Part shown: in pieces, positions 19,002 to 27,662 of the stretch
Numbering within the stretch: position 1 is the first letter of the stretch
Layout of the letters: every line of letters begins with the position of its first letter
Source of the DNA: Vicinamibacterales bacterium
GTDB taxonomy: Bacteria; Acidobacteriota; Vicinamibacteria; Vicinamibacterales; UBA2999
DNA: 64,000 bases
Assembly (NCBI GenBank): GCA_041394705.1
Contig: JAWKHS010000007.1
Coordinates: 186,001 to 250,000, forward strand
Direction: 5' to 3'
Notes under the pieces: generated by a model
What the model saw: the letters and a program-made list of their open reading frames with translations, nothing else
What the model was told of the DNA's origin: nothing
Databases searched by the model: none
Position numbers and translations under genes: made by a program

Positions 19002-19823
19002 ATGCGATTCAGCCTACTGACCCTGCTCACGGCGCTCCTCGCTCCGGCGGTCCTTCCACTCGCGTCGGCCATCCAGGGGCCGGCCAGGCCCGCCCCCATC
19101 CCGCCCCCACCCGACGTGGCCGGTCCCCCGTCGGATGCGGCGACCACGCCGTCGGGACTTGCCAGCAAGGTGCTCCAGGCCGGCACCGGCACCACCAAGC
19201 CCGCGGCGACGGACATGGTCACCGTGCACTACACCGGATGGACGACCGACGGGAAGATGTTCGACAGTTCTCGTGCGCGCAACGCGCCGAGCACCTTCCC
19301 GCTCGATCGCGTGATCAAGGGCTGGGGCGAGGGCGTCCAGTTGATGACGGCCGGCGAGAAGCGGCGGCTGTGGATTCCCGAGTCCCTGGCCTACAAGGGA
19401 CAGGCGGGACGCCCGGCCGGCATGCTGGTGTTCGACATCGAGCTCCTCGAGTTCACCCCGTCGCCGACGACGCCGCCGCCCGACGTGGCCGCGCCCCCGG
19501 CCGACGCCAAGCGCACGCCGTCCGGGCTCGCCTACAAGGTGATCAAGGCCGGCACCGGGACGGACCATCCCAGCCGCTCCAGCCGCGTCACCGTTCACTA
19601 TTCGGGCTGGCAGACCAACGGCAAGCTGTTCGACAGCTCGGTGCTGCGAGGCCAGCCGGCCACGTTCGGCCTTGGCGAGGTGATCCCGGGCTGGACCGAG
19701 GGCGTGCAGCTCATGGTGGTCGGCGAGAAGACGCGGTTCTGGATCCCCGAGAAGCTCGCCTACAAGGGCGCCGACCCGTCGGGGACACTGGTCTTCGACG
19801 TGGAGCTCCTCAGCTATCGCTAG
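19002..19823 (+). CDS. Exported peptidyl-prolyl isomerase with two tandem FKBP domains
   Basis: A 273-residue protein with a signal peptide (FSLLTLLTALLAPAVLPLASA) and two FKBP-type domains separated by a Pro-rich linker. Each repeat carries the family pattern: VTVHYTGWTTDGKMFDSS with WGEGVQLMTAGEKRRLWIP in the first, and VTVHYSGWQTNGKLFDSS with WTEGVQLMVVGEKTRFWIP in the second. Each domain is preceded by a PPDVA..P..A..TPSGLA segment, showing that the linker was duplicated too. It should accelerate proline isomerisation of exported proteins in the periplasm. ATG 19002 has a good AGGATAGG Shine-Dalgarno; the in-frame GTG at 18996 is less likely. Confidence 0.9.
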   Translation: MRFSLLTLLTALLAPAVLPLASAIQGPARPAPIPPPPDVAGPPSDAATTPSGLASKVLQAGTGTTKPAATDMVTVHYTGWTTDGKMFDSSRARNAPSTFPLDRVIKGWGEGVQLMTAGEKRRLWIPESLAYKGQAGRPAGMLVFDIELLEFTPSPTTPPPDVAAPPADAKRTPSGLAYKVIKAGTGTDHPSRSSRVTVHYSGWQTNGKLFDSSVLRGQPATFGLGEVIPGWTEGVQLMVVGEKTRFWIPEKLAYKGADPSGTLVFDVELLSYR

Positions 19824-19833
19824 CGCCAGTTTC

Positions 19834-20793
19834 GTGGCGGATCGGGGCGACGCCGGGCGGCGCCTCGACCTGTCCATCCAACGCCATCTCGCCGGAACCC
19901 ACCGGCTGTCGCGCGCCGCAACCCAGCGCCTGATCGCGACGGGCCACGTGGCCGTGAACGGCCGGGCCGTCCGCCGCGCCGCGGGCCGCCTCGCCGCCGG
20001 GGACCTGGTGGCCGTGGACGGCGCGACATCCCTTCCCGCCCCACGACGCCCTGAACCGGAAGCGCTCGATGTCGACGTCCTCTACGAGGACGCCGACCTG
20101 CTCGTGGTCGTGAAACCCGCGGGCGTCACGGTGCACCCGACGTCGTCCCACCGCCGAGGCACTCTCCTCAACGCGCTCCTGGGCCGCGCCTCGGCGGCTG
20201 GGGCCGAGGGCGCCTGGACGCCGCACCTCGTGCAGCGCCTCGACCGCGACACATCGGGCCTGGTGCTGGTCGCCAAATCCGGGGCCGTGCACGCCGCGCT
20301 GCAGCGCGCCGGAGACGTCTGCGTGCGCGAGTACCTGACAGTCGTGTGGGGAACGCCGCGGCCGTCGACGGGCACCATCGAGGGACGCCTCGGCCGCGAC
20401 CTCCTCGACCGGCGCCGCGTCGCCGTCCGCGAGGGCGGCGCCGCCGCGCTCACCGCCTACGAGTGCCTGGACCGGTCCCGTGGCAACCGCCGGGGCCTGA
20501 GCCTGGTCCGCTGCCGCCTCCACACGGGACGCACCCACCAGATTCGCGTCCACCTCGCCGACCGCGGCTGGCCCATCGTCGGCGACCCCGTGTACGGACG
20601 CCCGCCGCGGGCCCGGCTCGCCGATCCGGTTCTCGATCGGCACGCGCGCGGCTTCGCCCGGCAGGCCTTGCACGCCTGGCGGCTCTCGGTCGCATGGCCC
20701 ACGCCCGGTCGCGTCCTGCGCTTCGAAGCGCCGCTCCCGGACGACCTCGCCAGGCTCCTCGACGCCGCCGGCCTCCACCCGCCGCGGCGCTGA
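19834..20793 (+). CDS. RluD-type RNA pseudouridine synthase
   Basis: A 319-residue enzyme predicted to isomerise uridines in 23S rRNA or another RNA. Residues 8-70 form an S4 RNA-binding domain (LSRAATQRLIATGHVAVNGRAV). The catalytic domain follows with VVVKPAGVTVHP, the active-site motif QRLDRDTSGL with its catalytic Asp, and the C-terminal signature TGRTHQIRVHL and PIVGDPVYG. The start is GTG 19834, ten bases after the FKBP stop, so the two genes are probably co-transcribed. RluC, RluD and other members cannot be separated reliably by eye. Confidence 0.92.
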   Translation: MADRGDAGRRLDLSIQRHLAGTHRLSRAATQRLIATGHVAVNGRAVRRAAGRLAAGDLVAVDGATSLPAPRRPEPEALDVDVLYEDADLLVVVKPAGVTVHPTSSHRRGTLLNALLGRASAAGAEGAWTPHLVQRLDRDTSGLVLVAKSGAVHAALQRAGDVCVREYLTVVWGTPRPSTGTIEGRLGRDLLDRRRVAVREGGAAALTAYECLDRSRGNRRGLSLVRCRLHTGRTHQIRVHLADRGWPIVGDPVYGRPPRARLADPVLDRHARGFARQALHAWRLSVAWPTPGRVLRFEAPLPDDLARLLDAAGLHPPRR

Positions 20794-21005
20794 CGGCATC
20801 GGCCGCGCGACAGCGGCCTGTCGGCCCGCCGTCACCCCGCTCCCCTGCGCCGATCCCCGTCTGCACGACGCTGCGCGCTTCGGGCACCGCCCACGCCCTG
20901 TGCCGGGCGGGCATCGAAGTTGCCGCCGGATGTGCCGAACATAAGTCAGCCGCGGCGGGTGCGACGTTCGCGCCACGCCGGCGTGCTGCGACCACGACTA
21001 TCGAC

Positions 21006-21443
21006 ATGACGGTCCTTCACGCAATCTCGACGCTGGTCCTGGCCCTCATCGGTGCCGGGGTCGCCACCCGGCGGCATCCCTCCATCCACATCCGGTTCAT
21101 GGGCGCGGCCTTCGCCATCGATCTGGCCCTGGCGCTCTGGATCGAGCTCTCGCGCCACGCGGTCGAACGCGTCGCCGGACCGGCCGGGCCGCTCGTGTGG
21201 TTCCACGCGGGCGTCTCCACGCTGGTGCTCGCGCTGTACGTCGCGCAGCTCCGGCTCGGGCGGCGCCTGCTCGCGGGACAGTCGGCCTCCCGCCGCGTCC
21301 ACATCGCGATCGGCCTCACGTTCTGCCTCTGCCGGGGCCTCAACTACGTGACCGCGTTCGCGATCACGCCCCAGGCGGCGCTCCTCGCGCCGCAGACCGC
21401 CCTGCTGAACGCCCCGGCACCGCCCGCCATCGACAAGGAGTAG
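21006..21443 (+). CDS. DUF420-like small integral membrane protein
   Basis: A 145-residue protein with four hydrophobic segments (about 5-19, 30-49, 62-82 and 100-117). Conserved-looking His and Arg residues (HIRFMG, WFHAGVST, RRVHIAIG, CRGLNYVTAF) resemble the DUF420 family, which has links to heme-copper oxidase assembly. It ends seven bases before the truncated-hemoglobin chemoreceptor gene and is probably co-transcribed with it, which fits a respiratory or redox context. The 212-bp gap before it shows no clear promoter. The family call is tentative. Confidence 0.6.
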   Translation: MTVLHAISTLVLALIGAGVATRRHPSIHIRFMGAAFAIDLALALWIELSRHAVERVAGPAGPLVWFHAGVSTLVLALYVAQLRLGRRLLAGQSASRRVHIAIGLTFCLCRGLNYVTAFAITPQAALLAPQTALLNAPAPPAIDKE

Positions 21444-21450
21444 GAAGTCC

Positions 21451-23529
21451 ATGTCCAGTCCAGCCGTCAACGCCACGCTGTTCGAACGCCTCGGCGGCGT
21501 CCCGGCCATCAAGGCGGCCGTCGACGCGTTTTACGTGCGCGTGCTCGGAGATCCCGGGCTGTCGCCCTTCTTCGAGGGCGTGAACATGCGCTCGCAGAAG
21601 AGCAAGCTGAACGCGTTCCTGACGCAGGGACTGGGCGGGCCCCAGGTCTACAAGGGCCGCGACATGGCGAGCGCGCACCAGCACCTGCCCATCACGAAAG
21701 AACATTTCGACCTGGTCGCCGGGCACCTGGTCGCCACCCTGAACGACCTGGGCGTGCCCGCGCCGCTCATCGACGAAGTCGTCGCCGCCGTGGCGCCGCT
21801 GGCGCCTGAAATCATCAACACCGCGTCGGAACCGGCAGGGGCGGGCCGGCCGGCGTCCGGGGAGCACCCGCGACCCGCACACCTGGCGCTCGCGCGCCCC
21901 TCGAAGGAGAGTCATATGGCAGCAGGACGCACGGCTGGCGCGAACGCGCTGGCGATGGACGCCGCGGCGGCGACCGAGTTGATGGAATCCGCGGAGGCCC
22001 TGCTGGGCGCGCTGGACGGCCTCAGGGCGAACGTGCTGGTGGCCAACGCCGACCTGGAGATCGTCTACGCCAACCCGCGCAGCGTGGAGACCCTGAAGAG
22101 CATCGAGCCGGCCGTGAAGCAGTCGTTCGGCGTGTCGCTCGGCGAGATCGTCGGCGGCTCGATCCATCGCTTCCACAAGGACCCGCGCCGCATCGAGGCG
22201 ATCCTCCGCAATCCCGCGGCGCTGCCCCATGACGGCGAGTTCCAGTTCGGCGGCATCACGCTCAAGGTGGCCGTGAACTCCGTGAAGGGCAAGGCCGGCG
22301 ACGTGCTGGGCTACGTGGTCAACTGGGACGACGTGACCGAGCGCCAGCGGCTCGACGCCGAGATGGGCCGCGTGATGTCGATGATGGAGAACATGCCCAT
22401 CAACGTCATGTTCGCGGACCGCGACCTGCGCATCCAGTACATGAACCCGGCGTCGTCGCGCACGCTGAAGACGCTCGAGTCCTTCCTGCCGGTGAAGGTC
22501 GACGCGATGATCGGCCAGAACATCGACGTCTTCCACAAGAACCCGGCGTACCAGCGCAACATGCTGGCGGACGCGAAGCACCTGCCCCGCCAGGCGCACA
22601 TCCAGGTCGGCCCGGAGACGCTCGACCTCCTCGTGAGCGCCATCTACGACAACAACCGGAACTTCGTGGGCTCCATGGTGACCTGGTCGGTCATCACCGA
22701 GAAGCTCAAGACCGAGGAGCGCGCCCGCTCCCTGCAGTCCGAGATCGCCCAGACGTCCCAGACGCTCGCGGCCTCGTCCGAGGAGCTGACGGCGCTGTCG
22801 CAGCAGCTCGGCGCCGGCGCGGCCGAGACGTCCGCGCAGGCCAACGTCGTGTCGGCGGCCGCCGAGCAGGTCAGCAAGAACGTGCAGACCGTGGCGACGG
22901 GCACCGAAGAGATGAGCGCCTCCATCAAGGAGATCGCAAAGAACGCGAACGAGGCGGCCCGCGTCGCGACGACCGCGGTCAAGGTCGCCGAGACGACGAA
23001 CCTGACGATCAACAAGCTGGGCGAGAGCTCCGCCGAGATCGGCAAGGTCATCAAGGTGATCACGTCCATCGCGCAGCAGACCAACCTGCTCGCGCTGAAC
23101 GCCACGATCGAGGCCGCGCGCGCCGGTGAGGCGGGCAAGGGCTTCGCGGTCGTCGCCAACGAGGTGAAGGAGCTCGCCAAGGAGACGGCGCGGGCCACCG
23201 AGGAGATCGGCCAGAAGATCGAGGCCATCCAGGGCGACACGAAGGGCGCGGTCGCGGCCATCGGCGAGATCGGGAACGTGATCAACCAGATCAACGACAT
23301 CTCGAACACCATCGCCAGCGCGGTCGAGGAACAGACGGCCACGACCAACGAGATCACGCGCAACGTGACCGAGGCGGCGAAGGGCACGACGGAAATCGCC
23401 CAGAACATCACGGCGGTGGCGACGGCGGCCAAGGAGACCAGCGACGCCGCCGGCGACACGCAGAAGGCCTCCACGCAGCTCGCGCAGCTCGCCGCCGGGA
23501 TGCAGGACCTCGTGAACCGCTCGAAGTAG
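21451..23529 (+). CDS. Truncated hemoglobin-PAS-PAS-methyl-accepting chemotaxis protein (soluble)
   Basis: A 692-residue cytoplasmic chemoreceptor. Residues 1-125 are a group I truncated (2/2) hemoglobin: LFERLGG, B10-type Tyr28 in AFYVRV, and the proximal His76 in DMASAHQHLPIT. After a Pro/Ala-rich linker come two PAS-like domains (about 180-305 and 306-430, each with FHK(D/N)P motifs) and a methyl-accepting signalling domain (about 440-690) whose hairpin tip reads AQQTNLLALNATIEAARAGEAGKGF. There are no membrane segments. It would sense O2, NO or redox state through heme and possibly a PAS cofactor, and signal to the CheA encoded downstream. An internal Shine-Dalgarno and in-frame ATG (21916) lie in the linker, so a globin-free form may also be made. 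Confidence 0.9.
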   Translation: MSSPAVNATLFERLGGVPAIKAAVDAFYVRVLGDPGLSPFFEGVNMRSQKSKLNAFLTQGLGGPQVYKGRDMASAHQHLPITKEHFDLVAGHLVATLNDLGVPAPLIDEVVAAVAPLAPEIINTASEPAGAGRPASGEHPRPAHLALARPSKESHMAAGRTAGANALAMDAAAATELMESAEALLGALDGLRANVLVANADLEIVYANPRSVETLKSIEPAVKQSFGVSLGEIVGGSIHRFHKDPRRIEAILRNPAALPHDGEFQFGGITLKVAVNSVKGKAGDVLGYVVNWDDVTERQRLDAEMGRVMSMMENMPINVMFADRDLRIQYMNPASSRTLKTLESFLPVKVDAMIGQNIDVFHKNPAYQRNMLADAKHLPRQAHIQVGPETLDLLVSAIYDNNRNFVGSMVTWSVITEKLKTEERARSLQSEIAQTSQTLAASSEELTALSQQLGAGAAETSAQANVVSAAAEQVSKNVQTVATGTEEMSASIKEIAKNANEAARVATTAVKVAETTNLTINKLGESSAEIGKVIKVITSIAQQTNLLALNATIEAARAGEAGKGFAVVANEVKELAKETARATEEIGQKIEAIQGDTKGAVAAIGEIGNVINQINDISNTIASAVEEQTATTNEITRNVTEAAKGTTEIAQNITAVATAAKETSDAAGDTQKASTQLAQLAAGMQDLVNRSK
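21904..21918 (+). promoter_or_regulatory. Internal ribosome-binding site and in-frame ATG
   Basis: AAGGAGA (21904-21910) is followed after five bases by ATG (21916-21918), in frame with the chemoreceptor at codon 156, exactly at the hinge between the globin and PAS/MCP parts. It is a stronger translation start than most in the window. It would yield a 537-residue PAS-PAS-MCP protein without the globin. It may be a relic of an ancestral separate MCP gene or a working second start. Confidence 0.6.
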
Positions 23530-23539
23530 GCGGTTCACC

Positions 23540-25084
23540 ATGCCAGCCGTCGCGAGGCTCCGCCGTGGCGTTGCGCTCGGACGACTCGGCCTCGACATCG
23601 CCCGGGCCCGCCGGCATACGGACGGCCCCGGGCGGACAGCGGCGCGCCGTGCCATCGCGTCCCGGATGGGACGGATGCACGGCCTGCCGCAGAAAATCGG
23701 CCAGATCCTGAGCCTGGCCGATCTCGACGACGCCTCGCCGTACGCCCTGCTCCCGGAGCAGGGCACGGCGGCGCCGGCGAGCGACAGCTTCACCTGGATC
23801 GAGGACGCGCTCGGGAGACCGATCGCGTCCGTCTTCGCTTCCCTCGATCCGCACGGCGCGGCCGCGTCGCTCGGCCAGGTGCACGCCGGCACCCTCCTCG
23901 ACGGCCGTACGGTCGCGGTCAAGATCCAGTATCCCGACGTCGCCGATTCCGTGGACGCCGATCTCGCCGCCCTCGGCATGCTCGCCGCGCCGCTGTCGGG
24001 CGCGCGGGGCGGATTCGACCTCGCGAGCTACCGCGGCGAGCTCCGGACGCATCTCCTCGCCGAACTCGACTACGTGCGGGAAGCCGCCACCCTGTCGAGG
24101 TTCGCGCAGCGCGCCTCCGCGATTCCAGGCCTTGCGACGCCGGTGCCGGTCGACGGCCTGTGCACGCCGCGGCTCCTCACGATGACCTGGGTGGACGGCG
24201 ATTCGGTGGCCGTCACCGACACCTGGCCCGCGCCGGCACGGGCCGAGGCGGCGCTCGCGCTGGTCCGCTTCTTCCTCCACGGCTGCTTCCACTGGCACGA
24301 AGTGCACGCCGACCCGCACGCCGGCAACCTCCGGTTCGCCCTGGCCGACGGCCGCCCGCGGACGGGCGTGGTGGACTTCGGCTGCGTGAAGACGCTCGAT
24401 CCGGCGGCGGCGGCCACGCTCCGTCGCCTCGCCGAGGACGGACACGCGCTGTCGGCCGACGAGGCGCTGGAGGCCTACCTGGGACTCGGCTTCGACGCGC
24501 GCCTCGTGACGCCGATGGCCGCGCGGCTGCCGGCCGTGACACGGGTGCTGTTCGAGCCGTTCCACACCGACGGCCCCTACGATCCCGAAGGCTGGCGCCT
24601 GAGCGCGCGGCTCGCCGAGGTGCTCGGCGACGACCGCTGGACCTTCCGCGTCGCCGGGCCCGCCTCGCTGCTCTTTCTCATCCGGGCCTTCCACGGCGTC
24701 GTGGCCTACGCGACGCGGCTGGGCGCCGGCTTCTCGTGGCGGCGGGCCCTGCTCGACACGCCCAGGCACACACAGGCGAGCGGCGCCTCGCGCCCATCCG
24801 CGGCGCCGGCGGCCGCGGCGCCGGACCAGGACACCACGATGAGGAGCCATTCCCTGAAGGTGCAGGTGACGCGCGGCGGCCAGTCGGTGGCGCTGCTCAC
24901 GTTCCCGGCCGCGGCCGTGGACCACCTGAACGACCTGGTGCCCGACGAGCACCGGGCACGCATCGCGGGCCGAGGTCTGGACCTGCCGGCGGTCTCCCGC
25001 AGCCTGGCGAGCCGCGACTACCCGCCGGGCGAGGTCGTGTCGCTCGACGACGGCGACGCCCGCATCCGGGTGTGGCTCGAATGA
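23540..25084 (+). CDS. ABC1/UbiB/ADCK-type atypical kinase with C-terminal extension
   Basis: A 514-residue member of the UbiB protein-kinase-like family. All diagnostic motifs are intact: KIGQ (residues 52-55) in the N-terminal extension, the Ala-rich loop AAASLGQVHAG, Lys128 in VAVKIQ, the ExD-type LAELDYVREA, HADPHAGN in the catalytic loop and VVDFG for metal binding. No transmembrane tail like that of UbiB is seen. The last ~80 residues, after an Ala/Pro linker, form a separate small beta-rich domain I do not recognise. It lies between a chemoreceptor and cheA, an odd place for a quinone-biosynthesis factor, so it may serve the sensory cluster. Target unknown. Confidence 0.85.
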   Translation: MPAVARLRRGVALGRLGLDIARARRHTDGPGRTAARRAIASRMGRMHGLPQKIGQILSLADLDDASPYALLPEQGTAAPASDSFTWIEDALGRPIASVFASLDPHGAAASLGQVHAGTLLDGRTVAVKIQYPDVADSVDADLAALGMLAAPLSGARGGFDLASYRGELRTHLLAELDYVREAATLSRFAQRASAIPGLATPVPVDGLCTPRLLTMTWVDGDSVAVTDTWPAPARAEAALALVRFFLHGCFHWHEVHADPHAGNLRFALADGRPRTGVVDFGCVKTLDPAAAATLRRLAEDGHALSADEALEAYLGLGFDARLVTPMAARLPAVTRVLFEPFHTDGPYDPEGWRLSARLAEVLGDDRWTFRVAGPASLLFLIRAFHGVVAYATRLGAGFSWRRALLDTPRHTQASGASRPSAAPAAAAPDQDTTMRSHSLKVQVTRGGQSVALLTFPAAAVDHLNDLVPDEHRARIAGRGLDLPAVSRSLASRDYPPGEVVSLDDGDARIRVWLE

Positions 25085-25096
25085 GACGCCTCCCCC

Positions 25097-25110
25097 GTCG
25101 GCGCGCCGAC
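25097..25110. terminator. 14-bp perfect palindrome after the kinase gene
   Basis: GTCGGCGCGCCGAC is a perfect palindrome 12 nt after the stop of the ABC1-type kinase. It probably ends or attenuates the first chemosensory transcript. The remaining gap to cheA (25111-25363) holds no gene; a ribosome-binding site (GGGAG) precedes the cheA ATG. Confidence 0.4.
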
Positions 25111-25363
25111 ATGCCTCCGGCGGCGAATGACGCCCGGCCGGTCGCTCACCGCGTCCGGCGATCGCCCGGACGTGTGGACGACTGCACCACCCTGCCCATC
25201 GCGACCCGCTTCGGCGGCCGCTCCGCCGCCAGGGACGCGGCGGGCATCCGGCTTGCCTCCCTGACGGCGGACGCGGCGACGCGAAGGCTCAAGAACCGCC
25301 GCGTCGGGTCGAACTCTAGCAAGGCGCGGTTCGCGCGTCCCGACAGAACGGGAGCACATTCGA

Positions 25364-27643
25364 ATGGCTGAACTGGACGACGTGGTCAAGGAGTTCCTGG
25401 TCGAGAGCCACGAAAACCTCGATGCGCTTGACCGGCTCCTGGTCGAGCTGGAACAGCAGCCCGACGATCGCGAGAACCTCGCGAGCATCTTCCGCACGAT
25501 CCACACGATCAAGGGCACCTGCGGCTTCCTCGGCTTCTCCAAGCTCGAGGCCATCAGCCACGTCGGCGAGAACCTGCTCAGCCGCATGCGCGACGGCAAG
25601 CTGCACCTCACGGCCGAGATCGCGACGGCGCTGCTCGCCATGGTGGACGCCATCCGGCAGATCCTGACGACCATCGAGGCCACCGCGGCCGAGGGCGACC
25701 ACGACTACACCGCCCTCGTCGCCGACCTCAATCGTCTGAACAGCGGCCCCTCGGCCGAGGCGCCAGCGCCAGCCGTCGACGCGCCGGCGGCCGCTCCCAC
25801 GCCACTCGTCATCGCAGAGGCCGCCCCGCCGGCCCCCACACCCGTCCCGGAGCCCGTGGCCGCCGTGCTGGCCGCCGCCCCGGCGCCCGAAGACACGCCC
25901 ATGCCATCCGAAGAAGCCCGCACCGATGACGGAGTCCCCTCGCCAGAGCGCCGGACGGGCGACGACCGTCGCGCCGCCGTGCACGACGCCTCGCTTCGCG
26001 TGGACGTCGGCCTGCTCGACAAGCTGATGAACCTCGTGGGCGAGCTGGTGCTCGCCCGCAACCAGATCCTCCAGTTCACGGCGACGCAGAGCGACCCGGC
26101 GTTCGTCGGGGCCACCCAGCGCCTGAACCTCGTGACGTCGGAGCTGCAGGAAGGCGTCATGAAGACGCGCATGCAGCCCATCGACAACGTCTGGAGCAAG
26201 TTCCCGCGCATCGTCCGCGACCTGGCCACCACGTGCCACAAGCAGGTGCGGCTCGAGATGATGGGCAAGGAGACGGAGCTCGACAAGACCATCATCGAGG
26301 CCATCAAGGACCCGCTGACCCACATCGTCCGCAACTCCGTCGATCACGGCATCGAGATGCCGGACGCGCGGACGGCGAAGGGCAAGGCCGCCGAGGGCGT
26401 GCTGCGGCTGAAGGCCTTCCACGAGGGCGGCCAGATCAACATCGAGATCGCCGACGACGGCGCCGGGATCGACCCCGAGAAGATCCGGCGCAAGGCGGTC
26501 GAACGCTCGCTCGTGACGGCCGAGCAGGCCGCGCGACTGGGCGACCAGGAGGTCCTGCGCATGATCTTCCTGCCGGGGTTCTCCACGGCCGAGAAGATCA
26601 CGAACGTGTCCGGCCGCGGCGTCGGCATGGACGTCGTCAAGACGAACATCGAGAAGATCGGCGGCACCGTCGACATCCAGAGCAAGGTCGGCGAAGGCAC
26701 GACCCTCAAGATCCGCATCCCGCTCACGCTCGCCATCATCCCGGCGCTCATGGTGTCCACGGGCGGCGAGCTCTTCGCCATTCCGCAGGTGAGCCTGCTC
26801 GAGCTGGTCCGCCTCGAGGGCGAGCAGCTGCGGACGGGCATCGAGCGGATCGGCGGCGCGGCGTTCCATCGCCTGCGAGGCAACCTGCTCCCGCTCGTGA
26901 TGCTCCACAAGGAGCTGGGACTCGAGTCGAAGGTCGACGGCGACGTGGCCAACATCGTCGTGCTGAAGGCCGACGACCGCCAGTTCGGCCTCGTGGTCGA
27001 CGGCGTCAGCGACACCGAGGAAATCGTGGTCAAGCCGCTCGGCCGCCAGCTGAAGGCCGTCCAGGTGTTCGCGGGGGCCACCATCATGGGCGACGGCCAC
27101 GTGGCCCTCATCCTGGACGTCACGAGGCTGGCCCACCAGGCCAACGTCCTCGGCAAGACCAGCGACCGCCGGACGCTGGCAGAACGCGAGTCCACCGTGG
27201 CGCGCCGCGACAGCAACGAGGAAACCTGGCTGCTGTTCCGCGCCAACGGCGCCGAGCGGATGGCGATTCCCCTGCGCCTCGTCGCGCGGCTCGAGGAGTT
27301 CGCCTCGAACGACCTGGAGCGCTCGGGTGGCGAGCTCGTCGTGCAGTACCGCGGCGAGATCCTGCCTCTCGTCAGCCTCGCCAAGTTCTTCGGCGCGACC
27401 GCCGCGGAGGAGGCCGACCCGAAGCAGGTCATCGTCTTCGCCGACCGCGGCCGCAGCGTCGGCCTCGTGGTGGACCAGATCGTGGACATCGTGACCGAGG
27501 CGATCGTGCCGACCAAGACGGGCGCCCGCCGCGGCACGCTCGGCTCCGCCGTCATCCAGCAGCGCGTGACCGAGCTCGTGGACGTGGCGGCCGTGGTGCG
27601 ACTCGCCGTTCCGGATCAGGAAGACATCAAGGCCGCCGCCTGA
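25364..27643 (+). CDS. cheA: Chemotaxis histidine kinase CheA with two CheW-like domains
   Basis: A 759-residue sensor kinase. The N-terminal Hpt domain carries the phosphorylated His47 in IHTIKGTCGF. An Ala/Pro-rich linker (about 125-200) replaces a standard CheY-binding P2 domain. The dimerisation helices start near residue 208 (LDKLMNLVGELVLARN). The HATPase domain has N, G1 and G2 boxes (HIVRNSVDHGIE, DDGAGID, SGRGVGMDVV). Two CheW/P5 domains follow, the first starting at about residue 455 and the second at about 625 (ETWLLFRANG). The gene begins the cheA-cheW-mcp-cheY-cheB-cheR-cheX operon. It phosphorylates the CheY and CheB encoded downstream. Confidence 0.95.
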   Translation: MAELDDVVKEFLVESHENLDALDRLLVELEQQPDDRENLASIFRTIHTIKGTCGFLGFSKLEAISHVGENLLSRMRDGKLHLTAEIATALLAMVDAIRQILTTIEATAAEGDHDYTALVADLNRLNSGPSAEAPAPAVDAPAAAPTPLVIAEAAPPAPTPVPEPVAAVLAAAPAPEDTPMPSEEARTDDGVPSPERRTGDDRRAAVHDASLRVDVGLLDKLMNLVGELVLARNQILQFTATQSDPAFVGATQRLNLVTSELQEGVMKTRMQPIDNVWSKFPRIVRDLATTCHKQVRLEMMGKETELDKTIIEAIKDPLTHIVRNSVDHGIEMPDARTAKGKAAEGVLRLKAFHEGGQINIEIADDGAGIDPEKIRRKAVERSLVTAEQAARLGDQEVLRMIFLPGFSTAEKITNVSGRGVGMDVVKTNIEKIGGTVDIQSKVGEGTTLKIRIPLTLAIIPALMVSTGGELFAIPQVSLLELVRLEGEQLRTGIERIGGAAFHRLRGNLLPLVMLHKELGLESKVDGDVANIVVLKADDRQFGLVVDGVSDTEEIVVKPLGRQLKAVQVFAGATIMGDGHVALILDVTRLAHQANVLGKTSDRRTLAERESTVARRDSNEETWLLFRANGAERMAIPLRLVARLEEFASNDLERSGGELVVQYRGEILPLVSLAKFFGATAAEEADPKQVIVFADRGRSVGLVVDQIVDIVTEAIVPTKTGARRGTLGSAVIQQRVTELVDVAAVVRLAVPDQEDIKAAA

Positions 27644-27662
27644 CGGGCCGCCGAGGACGACC

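Noticed and set aside
21364..23979. An 871-codon minus-strand open frame opposite the hemoglobin chemoreceptor
   Set aside because: Repetitive Leu-Arg-Asp shadow translation with no domain; similar long antisense frames lie opposite cheA and the triple-PAS receptor.
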